Source of the DNA: Strongyloides papillosus
Taxonomy: Eukaryota; Nematoda; Chromadorea; Rhabditida; Strongyloididae
DNA length: 64,000 bases
Direction of reading: 5' to 3'
Assembly: GCA_005656395.1 (NCBI GenBank)
Contig: SRSI01000079.1
Coordinates: forward strand, 2,232,001-2,296,000
The notes under the pieces are model-generated. The model was not told the DNA's origin and made no database searches. It was given only the letters and a program-made list of their open reading frames with translations. The position numbers were made by a program, and so were the translations under genes. This document shows, piece by piece, positions 23,570 through 35,747 of this stretch (position 1 is the first letter of the stretch; each line of letters opens with the position of its first letter).

Positions 23570-26342
23570 TATTTTCTTCACCATAACTCTTTCAAAATTT
23601 GACCGATTATTATGAATTAATAGTCAAAAGATGTTTTTTCAACATGAGGTGAAAAATGAATCTCAAAAGTTTTAGGCCAATTTTGGTCAAGTTATCCTTA
23701 AAAACACTCTTTTTGGCTTTTTTTTAGTATAGTTTTGTACCGATGATAACTTTTTTTCAAATTGAAAAGATGAAATGATCGATATAACATTAGAAGATCC
23801 AAAATCAGAATAGGAAGGAACACAATATCATAGATATTGATCATAAACTAGCCAAATTATAAACCAAAAAAAGATGGTAATTGATAGAGTCATCTTAAGT
23901 ATGTCTGACAATTTTTATTATATAAATGTTGTTCTATCTAAAGTTAGCATATTTAATTCACTAACTTTAAAAATATTAACAGTAATTCTTACTTTAAAAA
24001 ATCTAAATAGAATTCATTGAAAGATTAAGCAAAACCATGCGGAGACATATCTATCGGGTGGAACAAAGAAAAAAAATTACGGAAATATGTTGGTTAATTT
24101 TGATTAATAAATACAAAATTTTGACAATATATTTGATAATTCCTAAAATTAAGCATAATCTTGAATTTCATATTTAAAATCATAGCTGATTTTAAAAATT
24201 CCAATATTTAATTTTGTTTTTTACTAGAAAGTACAATCTCTAAATAAATTTGTTCAAGGTATTATCAATGACAATAATTTGCATATTATCTTAATATTTA
24301 AAAAATACCCATTTATTTAACATAAAAATAAGATAAAAAAATAAGCAGCATGATGTAACAAAATGATTATAAGTTATAGCACCCTTCAATCTTCAAATAA
24401 AGAAATATCAATTAGCTTAGTTTCTATCACCTCTTTCGCATCATTCCTCTTCTTCAAACTACCAACACTCTCCACATAATGGTACTTCTTTAGTAAATTC
24501 CGTTTCCTAAGAACAAACTTCTTTCGCTATAGTTACATATTTTAAGTAAGACGTTGATCAATGTACTAAATTTATTTTTATTTACTTTAAATAACTTTTC
24601 ATAGAGTTATAACATTAAAAAATTTTAATTTTTACTAAAAAATTGTCGCCATCTTATGGTCCATAACTTGACTAATTTTTTATCAATCCTAATATTGCCA
24701 TGTTTTCGCACTATTCTAGAATTGTACCTCTCAAATGAGTCATAAACCAAAAATTTCATTAACTTTTAAAAGAGTTATTTCTGGTACTAAACAATGCAGA
24801 AACATGTTCATAAAAGAGGTTTTTTTAACAAAACTTGGTTAATTATTGACCAAAAGTTTTGTGACCTATTGTCCTCCTTAAGTTAGAAGAAAATACATTT
24901 GTTGCCTACTTCACCATAAAAATTAATAAAGTTTGGATAAAGTTATGCGAAGACAAAACTGCTTTTTGTGTAAAAAATGTAGAAAGATTGTCACTGAAAT
25001 TAACACACCTTGTTTGGCTGATAAGCTATAAACTTCGCAATAGTTTCATTTTTTAAGTTAGAGTTATATCTACACAGCAAAATCATGTCTTCTTAATTTT
25101 TTCAAGTTTTAATAAAGTAAATAGCTATTAAATTTTTTAATTTTTATAGAAAAAGTGGTTACAACTCTTTGGTGTATTGCTTTGTCGGTTTTACATCATT
25201 TTCAATAACATTGCATTTCTCCCTTATTCCTGACTTGTACCTTTCAAATAAGTTATAAACAAAAAAATTCCGTTTACTTCTACAAAAGTTACCCGAAAGA
25301 CAAAACTATACAAAGAAGTGACTAAAAAAGTGGTGTTTTTTAAAAATAATTTAGCCAACTATGGGCCAAAAGTTTTGAGTTTTATTTTTCCTCCTATATT
25401 GAAAAAAATACATCGAATGACTATTTCATCATAAAAATTGACCAAGTTCGAAAAGAGTTATGTCTGGAACAAAATTGATTTTTACAAAAATAATGGGAAA
25501 AAGGCAAAAAAGTCGACATTTAAATTTTTATAACTTCTTTCGTAGTTGAGCTAATAACTTCGTTAGACCCTTATTTTTAAAGTTAGACGTTGATCTATAA
25601 AATAGATACTATTTTGTTTGTTTTCGTCAAGTTACGACTAAGTTGTAGCTATTAAACTTTTAAGATTTTTTTCAAAATGTTCACCACTCTTTGGACCATA
25701 ACTCGGCCAATTTTTGATACAATTCAATATGATTGTGTTTCCGCACTATTCTGAAATTAGACCTTTCAAATGATATATAAACCATTGTATCTTATATATT
25801 TTAAAATAACGTTATCTCCTGTACAAAACTTTGCTAAAAGAGGCCAAAAAAACGGTGTTTTTTAAAGATAACATGGCCAATTATTGCCCAGAAACTTTTT
25901 AGACCTATCTTCCCCACTAAGTTAAAAAAAACACATCTTTTGACTATTTACCCATTAAAATCGGTTGAATTTGAAGAGAGTTATGAGGGAGGCAAATTTT
26001 TTTTTTCTTATTTCTTTTTGTTATAGAAAATTAAACAATGTTAATAAAGTTCAATATTTATGATATTGAGGATTCCAGTACAAAAGAAGTTGAGCTTTCG
26101 ATCTGTAAAAGAATCATCTTAATATCTCTTCATATAAAAAAGTTACTTACTCATAAGGGCGAAAAAAACACATTTTTTAAAAATGGCCATAACTCCTAAT
26201 GGGACCAAAATTTTTTAAAAATAAAGAAAATAAAAAATACTATCTCTTAGTTCTACTAATCTGCAAAATTTCACGTTTTTATCTCTTCGTAGAAAAAAGT
26301 TATTAGCTCTCGCAGATGGGGATTTAATTATGGGACACCCTG
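23570..26342. repeat. Degenerate repeat array, possibly a TIR element
   Basis: At least three diverged direct copies of a roughly 500-bp unit lie at about 24.6-25.0, 25.15-25.5 and 25.65-26.0 kb. Shared landmarks are CCATAACT.G.C.AATTTTT, CGCACTATTCT.GAATT..ACC and CCAAAAGTTTTG. A further copy in the opposite orientation lies at about 23.57-23.88 kb. The right end is ATGGGACACCCTG followed by TA (26343-26344). A weak mirror of it, TCGGGTGGAACA after TA, is at 24052-24065, so 24054-26342 could be one element with short inverted tips. No coding capacity. Confidence 0.5.
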
Positions 26343-27233
26343 TAGATATTACAAGTACTTTCTCATATTCAAGGATATTACCAGTTGGAGACAGATGTGG
26401 TTTATTGAATTCACATCCTCTATTTTCTTTTTGAATCCCATATATGATATTTAATAAGAATTATAAGAAAATATTATACAACCTTTATAAAGTTGGATAC
26501 GCACTATCCAAAATCTATCCTTATTTTCACAAAGGCTAAAACGCGGCAAAAACAGGTGTATAAAAGAAAAGAAAGGATGACAAAAACATTATTTCGCAAT
26601 AATACAATAATCACGTCATCTTTCTAATTTCTAGGTTTTCAGAAGGCACACCTCATATTCATCGTCTGGACTTCTAGGGGATACGTAAAAGTTAAAAAGG
26701 GAGATATTGTGATTAACAGTAAGGGTTTATAATAATTTTGTTGTATTGTTTATGTTTATAGGGGATATACTCCACTCTCAATTTATTGTTAATAAATTTT
26801 AACTATAAAGTAAAAATTTTATTTTGTGATTTTTGTAAATATATATAATTTTTTAATCTCACCTAATTATTTCCAAAAAATAATAATGTCGATTTTTTTT
26901 GTAAATAAATTACTACTTATATGATTCATTAAAAAAATTTCTATAATTTTTGTTTATCTTATTACACATGATTGTGATGATTCATTTGCACTATTATATT
27001 GCAATTGAAATTGAATAAAATGACACAACAGTATATATCTTACAAACATCTTCTCAAGAATGATGTTAAATTTATAATACTTTTATAACCAATATATGTG
27101 TACATCTGGTACATGTAGTCATTCTACATTTTTTACTATTTCTAAATATACGTTTATGATTTTATTTAACATTTTATGATTTATCTGACATTGTATTTTT
27201 ACTCTTATTAATATCTTTAAAAAATCTTTTTAG
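26343..27233. other. Upstream region of the HMG-CoA reductase gene
   Basis: No gene seen. The stretch must hold the reductase promoter. It ends in CTTTTTAG immediately before the ATG, a spliced-leader or cis-splice acceptor. Confidence 0.45.
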
Positions 27234-28935
27234 ATGTCCGCCTGCTGTGTCGCTAGAAATATCTCCAATTTTGATAAATGGCAGGATAATTTAAAATCTT
27301 CTATTTTAAGATACTTAGAAACTGTTGATCTAGATGATGAAGGTAAATGGAAGACAATCGTTGTGGATGATGTTGTAAAATTATTTGCAAATACCTTAAA
27401 TTTATGCGATGTTGGTGGTAGTTTACCGTTATTTGAAGAGAAGGAGTCTATTGATTCAATAACTGACAATGAAATAGTTAGTGATAATATTATAGATAAT
27501 ATAAATATAGATTGTGTTGTAAATGATATCAAAAGTGGGAAAATTAAAAGTAGAGAACTTGAATCGAAATTTGGACATTCATCAGCTGTCTCTATTCGTA
27601 GGAGATATATTGAAAATGTTACAAATAAGTCATTAAATAATCTTCCTTATGCTGACTATGATTATTCAATAGTCAATGGAGCTTGTTGTGAGAATGTTAT
27701 TGGTTTTATGCCTATTCCAACTGGTATAGTTGGTCCACTACTAGTTAATGATAAAATAATGTATGTACCGTTATCAACAACAGAAGGTGCACTTATAGCT
27801 AGTACAAATCGAGGATGTAGAGCTGTAACGGAATCCGGTGGTATTAAATCATTTGTCGTTAAAGATGGAATGACCAGAGCACCAGTAGTAAAATTTTCTT
27901 CAATAACAGAAGCCTATAAATTAAAAACATGGATTGAAGATCAAAATAATTTTAGATATCTCAAAAGAGTCTTTGAAAGTACATCGAGATTTGCTATTCT
28001 TAATAAGATTACTTGCGATATGGAAGGATTTTATGTTTATATACGTTTTGAAGCAAGCACAGGTGATGCTATGGGAATGAACATGGTTTCAAAAGCTGTT
28101 CATACAGCAATGGAGTACATTCAAAAATTATTTCCAAAAATGATTCTTCAATCATTAAGTGGTAATCAATGTGTTGATAAAAAAGCCAGTGCAATAAATT
28201 GGATTAATGGTAGAGGGAAATCTGTTGTTGCGGAAGCAGTTATCAAGTCTGATATAGTTAAAAATGTCCTTAAAACAAATGTAGATTCAATGGTAGAATT
28301 AAGTAAATCAAAATTACTTATTGGAACATCAACAACAATGACTATTGGGGGTTGGAATGCCCATGCAGCTAATATTGTTGCAGGATTATTTTTGGCAACG
28401 GGGCAAGATCCTGCTCAAGTTGTATCATCGTCAATGTGCCTTACACAAATGGAAAAAACACCATCTGGTGATTTATATATATCATGTACTATGAAATGCA
28501 TTGAAGTTGGTACTGTTGGTGGAGGGACAATATTATCACCACAGAAAAGTTGCCTTAATCTTCTTAATTGTGAAGGTAGTAATACTCAGGAACCATCTAG
28601 TAATGCTAAGAAACTTGCCGTAATTATATGTTCAACTGTTCTTGCTGGAGAGTTATCGTTAATGGCAGCTCAATGTTCTGATGATTTGGTTAGAAGTCAT
28701 CTAAGATTAAATAGGTAAATTTTATTCACTACTAAAAAATTCTAAATATAATATTTTTAGGTCAAATTTAGCATTATCATCAATGTCATCATTGGATATT
28801 TTACCTCAAAATATGAAGAATTCAGAATCAAAAGGCAACATAAATGTATCATCTGAAGGTTCCTCCATTTCTTCAGAAGTTGTTCATTTAGACAAATCAA
28901 CAAAACAGTTTGATTTAAAATGTTCTAATATGTAA
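27234..28935 (+). CDS. hmgr-1: HMG-CoA reductase, catalytic part (mevalonate pathway)
   Basis: Exons 27234-28714 and 28761-28935 (46-bp intron) encode 551 residues. The enzyme makes mevalonate from HMG-CoA with 2 NADPH. Visible landmarks are ENVIGFMPIPTGIVGPL (153-169), STTEGAL with the catalytic Glu (184), the signature RFEASTGDAMGMN (271-283), DKKASAINW with the catalytic Lys (316 or 317), GRGKSVV, GQDPAQ with the catalytic Asp (392), GTVGGGT (426-432), and SHLRLNRS with the catalytic His (489) followed six residues later by Ser 495. That Ser is the position of the AMPK-regulated serine in mammals. There is no membrane or sterol-sensing domain: the chain starts about 100 residues before the catalytic core. 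A splice acceptor abuts the ATG, so either the mRNA is trans-spliced here and the enzyme is soluble, or an upstream membrane exon was missed. Nematodes do not make sterols, so the product should feed isoprenoids, ubiquinone and prenylation. Confidence 0.96.
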
Positions 28936-29346
28936 TAAATAGGAAAAATAATTTAAAAATAAATAATAATTATGTATTAATAGAGTTTAATTAATAAATA
29001 ATTAAAGATGTATAAATACAAACACCTTCATTAAGTACGATATCTCAAATATGAAGATGAAACTTAAAAGTAGATTCTGAAAGGAATGACAAGGAGAATA
29101 ATATTTATTATTATATTTTTGCCTTACGGTTATATATTATTACCTTTAATAAAGTGTTGTCTATTATTAAAATTATTTCAGAACATGGGCAATTTTACTT
29201 ATAAGTATTTTATGGTATTAAATTCACATTTATTAAAAAATAAATACATTACCTATCTGTAATCTTGAAATTTTCTTATCAATTTTGATGAATGTAAATA
29301 AAGTATTTGTTATAGGAATATGAAACTTTATGATTGATTATTTAAA
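28936..29346. other. Intergenic gap between same-strand genes
   Basis: Holds AATAAA-type signals soon after the reductase stop (AAATAAATAATAA, about 28957). No gene or clear promoter element seen. Confidence 0.5.
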
Positions 29347-30927
29347 ATGATAAACATACAAAATTTTCCTTATATTATTTCTTTTATATTTTCTCTTTAT
29401 GGTATATTTTATTACTCAAATATGAACAGTGATAATAAGTTTGCCATGAGAGAAGAAAAAGTTTTTAAAAAATTTCCGGAAGGTTTTTTATGGGGAACAG
29501 CCACATCTGCTTATCAAATAGAAGGAGGTGCATTTGTTGATGGTTAGTTAAATGATATTTTATAGGTTATTTGCTTTTTTTAAGGAAAAGGAAAATCAAT
29601 TTGGGATGATTATGTTAGAAAAGCAAATAAAATTTCAAATAATGTGAATGGTGATGTATCATGTGATTCATACAACAAAATTGATGAAGATATACGCATT
29701 CTTAAGACACTAAATGTTTCATTTTATCGGTTTTCCATTTCATGGTCACGTATATTTCCAAGTGGAGTCGGAAAAGCTAACGAGAAAGGTGTCGATTATT
29801 ATAATAAATTAATTGATAAACTCCTTCAAAATAACATTAAACCCGTTGTGACACTTTATCATTGGGATTTACCAAATGGGTTACATTTCAAAGGTGGATT
29901 TTTAAATGATAAAATTCAGGATTGGTTCTCAGAGTATGCTGATTTTTGTTTTAAGACATTTGGTGACCGTGTAAAGACGTTTATTACTTTCAATGAACCC
30001 ATATGTATTGTTCTTCCTGGTTATTCTGATGGTGGAAATGAATTGGCTCCAGGTGATCTTCAAAAACATTCAGAATGGACACTATATCAAAGTATTTACA
30101 ATGTTTTACTATCTCATGCTAAAGCAGTTAAAATATATAGAGAAAAATATCAAAAAGTCCAGGGTGGTATTATAGGAATAACATTAGGAAATTATGGTGC
30201 TATACCTGGAAGTGATAAGGAAGAAGATATTTATATGGCTGAGAGAGCTTTTGATGTTATTTTTGGAACCTTTGCTGAACCAATTTTTGGTGAAAATGGA
30301 GACTACCCTGAATTTGTTAAAGAAAGACATAATGAATTAAAAATTTGTGAAGGAAATTCAGAAACTAGATTACGTTTATTTAATGATGAAGAAAAAAAAC
30401 TTTTAAAAGGATCAAGTGACTTTTTGGGATATAATTATTATACACCATATATTGTTTATAAAGGTAAAGATAAAGTTCCAGGAAGTAGTGATCAATTTGC
30501 CAAGGATTACGATTTTTCTGTTGGAGCGGCTCCTAACTATCCTCCTGCAGGTGATGGTTGGGTTCAAAATGCACCAGATGTATTTAAAAAAACTTTACAC
30601 CAAATAAACAGAAAATATGATGGTATTAAGATTCTTATTACAGAGAATGGTTGCATGGACAAAGCTTCAGAAAATAGTATAGATGATAGTAGAATTGATT
30701 ATATTTCCGGACACATTAATGCACTTCATGAAGCATTGTCAGAAGGCGTTAATATACTAGGATACACATACTGGAGTTTATTAGATAATTTCGAATGGTC
30801 CAATGGATATGATTTTAAATTTGGCCTTTTTAAAGTAGACTTTGATAGTGATAATAAAGAAAGAACACCAAAAAAATCAGCATCGTTTTATAGTGAGATT
30901 ATAAAAAATAATGGACTGTATAACTAA
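29347..30927 (+). CDS. Family GH1 beta-glucosidase (klotho/lactase-like)
   Basis: Exons 29347-29542 and 29585-30927 (42-bp intron, splitting [13 protein letters not shown]) encode 512 residues, close to the usual GH1 length. The N-terminus has a hydrophobic stretch (about residues 8-24) that may be a signal peptide. Landmarks are [46 protein letters not shown] with the acid/base Glu at about 203, [14 protein letters not shown], and ILITENG with the nucleophile Glu at about 419. Both glutamates are present, so it should be a working retaining glycosidase rather than an inactive klotho-type protein. The substrate (aryl glucosides, glucosylceramide or oligosaccharides) cannot be told. The stop codon lies 1 bp from the stop of the opposite-strand transporter. 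Confidence 0.95.
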
Positions 30928-30928
30928 A

Positions 30929-32336
30929 TTATTCATTTACTATTGTTGATAAATTTTCTTCAATATTCTTTACTTTATTTTTCCTTAAATTTCTAGGTAT
31001 ATAATAAAGAAAGATAAATATAAATAGCTATAAAAATAAATAATAATATAAATATTATCAACTTACATATATTAACATTGCTGTACCGTATATAAAAGTA
31101 GACCATTCATAATTTAATTGATCAACAAGAAAAGATCCTCCACTCGGACCAAGGACTGCTCCAAACGAATAACACATACCAAAAATACCAGAAAGTAAAC
31201 TGGATGTTTCCAAATTTTCTGGAAAATGATAATCTTTTACCAGAGTTTTCAATGATTTAGTAAAACATGGTATATAAAGTCCTCCAACAGATATTCCTTC
31301 AAAAATAGACATTATAATTAATGTAACTAAATTTCTTTTAAATGGAATGAATGGTGCTGGACCAAAACAATAAAATGCTACTATTGAGAATATACTACCA
31401 GTAATTATGAAATATGATCCCCCACCATATTTATCGAGAATGAATCCATATATTGGTGTTAATATAGCATAAGGAACCCCCATAAGTAGAAAAAAAGATC
31501 CAATTTGAGATGAAGATAAGTTAAATTCTTTCAATACTTCAGGTAATGTGACATCATGATATTGAAATGCTATACCAGCAAAAATTGCTGATCCCATTAT
31601 AATCCATACATCAGGTATTTTTACTAACTTATAATAAATAGTATAATTAAGTCTTATAAAAGATTCATCTTTGTCAACTTTAATAAAAAATATACTTAAA
31701 ATTCCACAAATTAATAAAATTACTCCAAGAACAATAAATGGTAAAATATAACCACCAGCATCATAAAGAAGGCCCCCAATAAATGGCCCTAATGTATATC
31801 CTAAACCAACAAAAGTTTCAATCATTCCTAATATTGTTGAAGTTAAATCTGGAAATGATCTTGAAACACAAGCAAAAGAAGACGTTAATAAAATTGAATA
31901 TCCTACTGATTGTACTAATCTTAAAACTAATGAAACTATGAAAAACCAACTTTGAGATTGAATATTAATTGTTATGGCAAAAAGTAATGTACCAATGGCA
32001 GTTATAATCATTCCAGATGGTAAAAGAATTCTCAAACCAATTTTTGGAATCTTAAGATAAGATATATTATTTATTTTTATACAAAAGTATACTTACAAGT
32101 GGCCCAATAACTGGTGAAGCAAAAATACCCAGGAAATTAAATATTGCAAAAACAATGCCACATTCTGTTAATGATAGACCTTTTGTAAAAGCTACAGTAT
32201 TATAGAATGGAGAGATACACGAAAAGGCTAATGGACAAGTAAAATTAGAACAAATTAATAATAACAGTAATATCCAATCTAGTAAAGTAAAATCTTTAAA
32301 TTGTTGCTTTTCTTTTCTAACAACATCATCAGACAT
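30929..32336 (-). CDS. MFS transporter, SLC18B1-like (vesicular polyamine/amine type)
   Basis: Exons 32336-32097, 32050-31067 and 31027-30929 (introns 46 and 39 bp, all phase 0) encode 440 residues with about 12 hydrophobic segments. Order and landmarks resemble SLC18B1: AFSCISPFYNT in the first span, IFASPVIGPLIPKIGLR between spans 2 and 3, FPDLTSTILGMIETFVGLGY and LGPFIGGLLYDAGGY in the middle, and a second-half repeat LMGVPYAILTPIYGFILDKYGG. Mammalian SLC18B1 is a proton-driven vesicular polyamine exporter; substrate here is inferred. The last short exon (33 codons with stop) completes the final helix and a basic tail ending IVNE. Without it the frame would stop inside the intron. Confidence 0.88.
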
Positions 32337-32795
32337 ATTTTTGCTCTTCTATTAATATACTTCTCACAATAATAAAAATGACTATTTCATCATCATAGTT
32401 TTGTCAAAATTCTAAATCATAACAAAAGCCTAATCTGTTATAAAAAATAATTATATTCAAGTTCAATAAATCAACACTTTTGAAGCTTTTGCTTACATTT
32501 AATCCTACATTATCAAAACTTAACTAATGTAGAAAAATTTTATTTTATTTAATCTATCAAGTATAATCGTTTTATTATTGACTTTTAATGATATTGTTTT
32601 GTGTTATAATCTCTTTTTGATATTTACAGTAACAGAAGTAGATTATTTTATTGAATGTCAAACGGCTTACTTAACACTTGTGATGTAATTTATTTATTAA
32701 TTTTAAAAAAGCTGTCAAATATTTGATAAAAGATAAAATGAAGTTATTAAAAAAGTCTTTATTCAAAAAGTACAATTTTTATAATAGTTTTTTTT
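32337..32795. other. Intergenic gap, minus-strand genes on both sides
   Basis: Probably promoter of the transporter and 3' untranslated region of the next gene. No distinct element recognised. Confidence 0.45.
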
Positions 32796-33979
32796 TTATC
32801 TTTCAGGAAGCCGATTGGCTGTATCTATAAACAATGTAAAATAAAATAAATACATAACAAATAAATACTTACTTGGTCTGAAGGTATGTCTTAAAGGTGG
32901 TAAAACTTTTTGAATTTGATTATGTGATGATGTATGATTCCTTTTAGCTATAACATTATCATCCAAAGATCGTTCTTGATTTCTAGATGTTAATTCTATT
33001 CTATTACCTTGGTCAATATTAAAATCAAAGGGTGAGTTATCTCTTGAATTTCTATGATGTTCAGAAATACTACCAGAGGGTTGAGCGAAAGGTCTTGCAG
33101 CAGAAATACTATATCCTGTTTCAAATGATCTTTTGACAAAATGGTAAGTAAAACAATTGACCATTTCTGTGTACAACATTGCAAAAAGTGCAATAACTAA
33201 TGCTACAAAAATAAATTTGTTAACGGAGATTGATGAATATGCTACATTAGTTGTTGAATCATCTTTTATCAATATGACAATTGATAAAACAATGAATCCC
33301 ATTAATATGCAAATAAAAATTGTTTTTGATACAATGTATGGTATCATTGTTTTTGGTTTCGTGGATTTAATACCATAAATAAAAAGATTAACATATACAA
33401 TATGTGATAATGCTAGAAAAAGCCATATAACATCGATGTTACATAGACTAAATGCAAGGATTTTTTTTTCAATAGCATTTTCTAATTTATGACAATCTCG
33501 GAAGTTATTGTTAGTATTATTTCCAATAATGTTGTATGGATCTGTTGTTGTAACTATATTTACATCTCTTGTTGTAGATGTAATAACATTTTTTATTGTG
33601 TCATTTGAATTTCTTTTTTGTTTTTTTGAAATTGTTACAGAAGTAACTGTAGTTACTTCATTTGATTTCGATATACCTGTATCATTAAGTGTCATATTGT
33701 TTTTAGTACAGTTACATAGACGTAAACTTATCTCAGGTACTAAAAATGTTAATTAAAAATATTTACTATCAAAATATTTTATAATATATTAATATACAAA
33801 ATTAATTCAATTTTTTTATATTAAAAAACAATACAACATTTTTGTTACTTACCACCGATTAAAAGGACACAAATAAATAATATTTCAATCATACCAACTG
33901 CCATTGAAACATTTTTAACGTGAAAACAAAAAGTTTTATATAATCTACCATTTGGTTGAAAATTATGCTGTGTACTCAT
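32796..33979 (-). CDS. Nematode four-span membrane protein
   Basis: Exons 33979-33853, 33739-32873 and 32824-32796 (introns 113 and 48 bp) encode 340 residues. Four hydrophobic segments lie at about 26-43 (SMAVGMIEILFICVLLIG), 140-167, 174-200 and 216-240. Between the first and second is a long Thr/Ser/Asn-rich loop starting with a CNC motif, presumably extracellular and glycosylated (NNT, NDT). The C-terminal 100 residues are polar and cytoplasmic. The N-terminus (YKTFCFHVKNVSMAVGMIE) resembles nematode LAPTM-like/DUF7027-type tetraspan proteins, but this is weak. The last intron is a stop-free multiple of three, so its retention would insert 16 hydrophobic residues. Function unknown. Confidence 0.75.
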
Positions 33980-34600
33980 ATTTTTATTAGAAAATACTGT
34001 TAAAAAAACAATAACATTAAAATGATTGAAGAATTATTTAAAAAAATAATAAAATAATCTTTCTTAAAATATAGATATTTAAGTGAATAATAATGTAATA
34101 ATAAAACTTGTCTCTAGGCAACGTCCTTTTCTATTTTTTTGTTTTCCTCTTTATTAAAACGACCTTTCAAATTGTTGTTCCTGTTATGTAATTAAAAATT
34201 ATATATAAATAATTAATATATATGATTATTTTTATATATTACACAAATAGAATAAATTTTTTTAAACATAATTCTCATAATTATTTACGCTTAATTGAGG
34301 TATATAAATATGAAATTCACAAATTAATTATATCATTTATTTTTATTAAAAAAATATCCGGCTGAGTAGTTAGGTTTCAATTTATGAGTTATAAAAGTTT
34401 AATTATTATAAAAAAAACAACTGTAATTGTCGTATGTTAATTTCCATTTTTTACAACTAACATTTATCCGAAAATTTTGGCATATGGAGAAAAAAGTTTA
34501 TGAATATATATGAATTGTAAATGGCCTAATATCGTGATGTAAATTATTGTAGAAAAAGGTATATTATTCGAGAGTATCTTGATATCAGTAACTTATTTCG
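33980..34600. other. Intergenic, no gene recognised
   Basis: A+T-rich DNA between two minus-strand genes; nothing named. Confidence 0.45.
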
Positions 34601-34957
34601 TTATTTTTTTCTCTTATCCATAACACATTGAATCGGACTAAAAAAATTAACGAAATATTTTACTTTTTATAAAATATTATTTAATTACCTAAAATAACAA
34701 TTGTTAAATTCGTTTACTGATCTCGTTTCAATATTATGAAAACCTCGTTTTCTTAAGTATGCTGGTGGTTGTAGGAACATATTCTTGTATGGTTGTTGAA
34801 AACGACTAAAAAATTTGTTAAGAAGTTCTTTTCTTTCCATATCGTCAACATTATTATTTCCATAATTTGATGATGATTCTCCTAAAAATACCACCATCGA
34901 TAGAAGGAGAAGAATAAAAAGATTCTGCAGTGAGAAGAAAGTATTTACGGATGTCAT
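34601..34957 (-). CDS. Allatostatin-C-like neuropeptide precursor
   Basis: Exons 34957-34689 and 34637-34601 (51-bp intron) encode a 101-residue preprohormone. Residues about 10-30 form a signal peptide (FILLLLSMVVFLGES). A tetrabasic-type site, LRKRGF, lies about 70 residues in, and the chain ends in MDKRKK. Between them the spliced sequence reads NNCYFSPIQCVM. The C-Y-F-x-P-I-x-C core with six residues between the cysteines is the signature of arthropod allatostatin C (CYFNPISC), which forms one disulfide ring and signals through somatostatin/opioid-like GPCRs. The intron cuts the core between CYF and SPIQC, so an unspliced reading ends in CYFR and hides the motif. The likely mature peptide starts after RKR, or after the single Arg of ETR, and ends before KRKK. 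Identification is from motif plus precursor layout. Confidence 0.82.
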
Positions 34958-35705
34958 AATAGTGAAATAGAAACTATTTACAGTTTAACAAAATTCTGAA
35001 AAGAGATGATTCTTTTATATGTTATTTTAAATTCAAAGACGTCATCAATTCACTATCATTTATAAGAATAGCATACAGAAAAGTACAGAGTAATTTAATG
35101 TTCCATGCCTCTCCCCAAAAAATATTTCTTGGAACAATTAATTATTAAAATTTCAAAAACCGATTATTTATTTGTCTAAATAAGCAAATAATAACATACA
35201 AATTTAAGGTAACTTAATAATATTAAAGTAAACAAAAGAACTTTTATTAAAAATTTATTATTTTTAATTATACATTTTAATGTTTAAATAGTGTTGAATT
35301 AAAATTTTTGAAAATTGATATCTAAAGTTATTTGTCAAAAATGAAATAATAATTATTAGTTTATAACTTATTTTTAGTTAAATTATACGAAAAAGTTTAT
35401 AACATAAAAGTTATTAGTCTTGGAGATAAAAAATTTAATTAGCCATAGTATTTTTTCATTGATAGTTAATTAATTTACAGAATTATATACAGATACTTCT
35501 TATATATATTAAAAAGTTGTCAAAATTTTAGTTAAAAACAAAAGTCACATTAACAATAATAATCTCTATATCAATAGAATTATCCTAACATTAAAGTATA
35601 TTTGAAAATTGATGGATCATAAAATTTAGATTGTTAAAAAGTTTTGGTACATAAATTTTTTCGAAACATTAATTAATATAAACGATCTTAAACAATTTAT
35701 ACAAC
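34958..35705. other. Divergent intergenic region
   Basis: Lies between two divergently transcribed genes and should hold both promoters. Apart from the TATA box listed separately, no element was recognised. Confidence 0.45.
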
Positions 35706-35713
35706 TATAAAAG
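35706..35713 (+). promoter_or_regulatory. TATA box of the Thr-rich secreted protein gene
   Basis: TATAAAAG, 35 bp before the ATG at 35748, in a position expected for a short 5' leader. Seen directly; use as promoter is inferred. Confidence 0.5.
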
Positions 35714-35747
35714 CAACGGAAATTTTTTCAAGATTTGATTTCTAACA

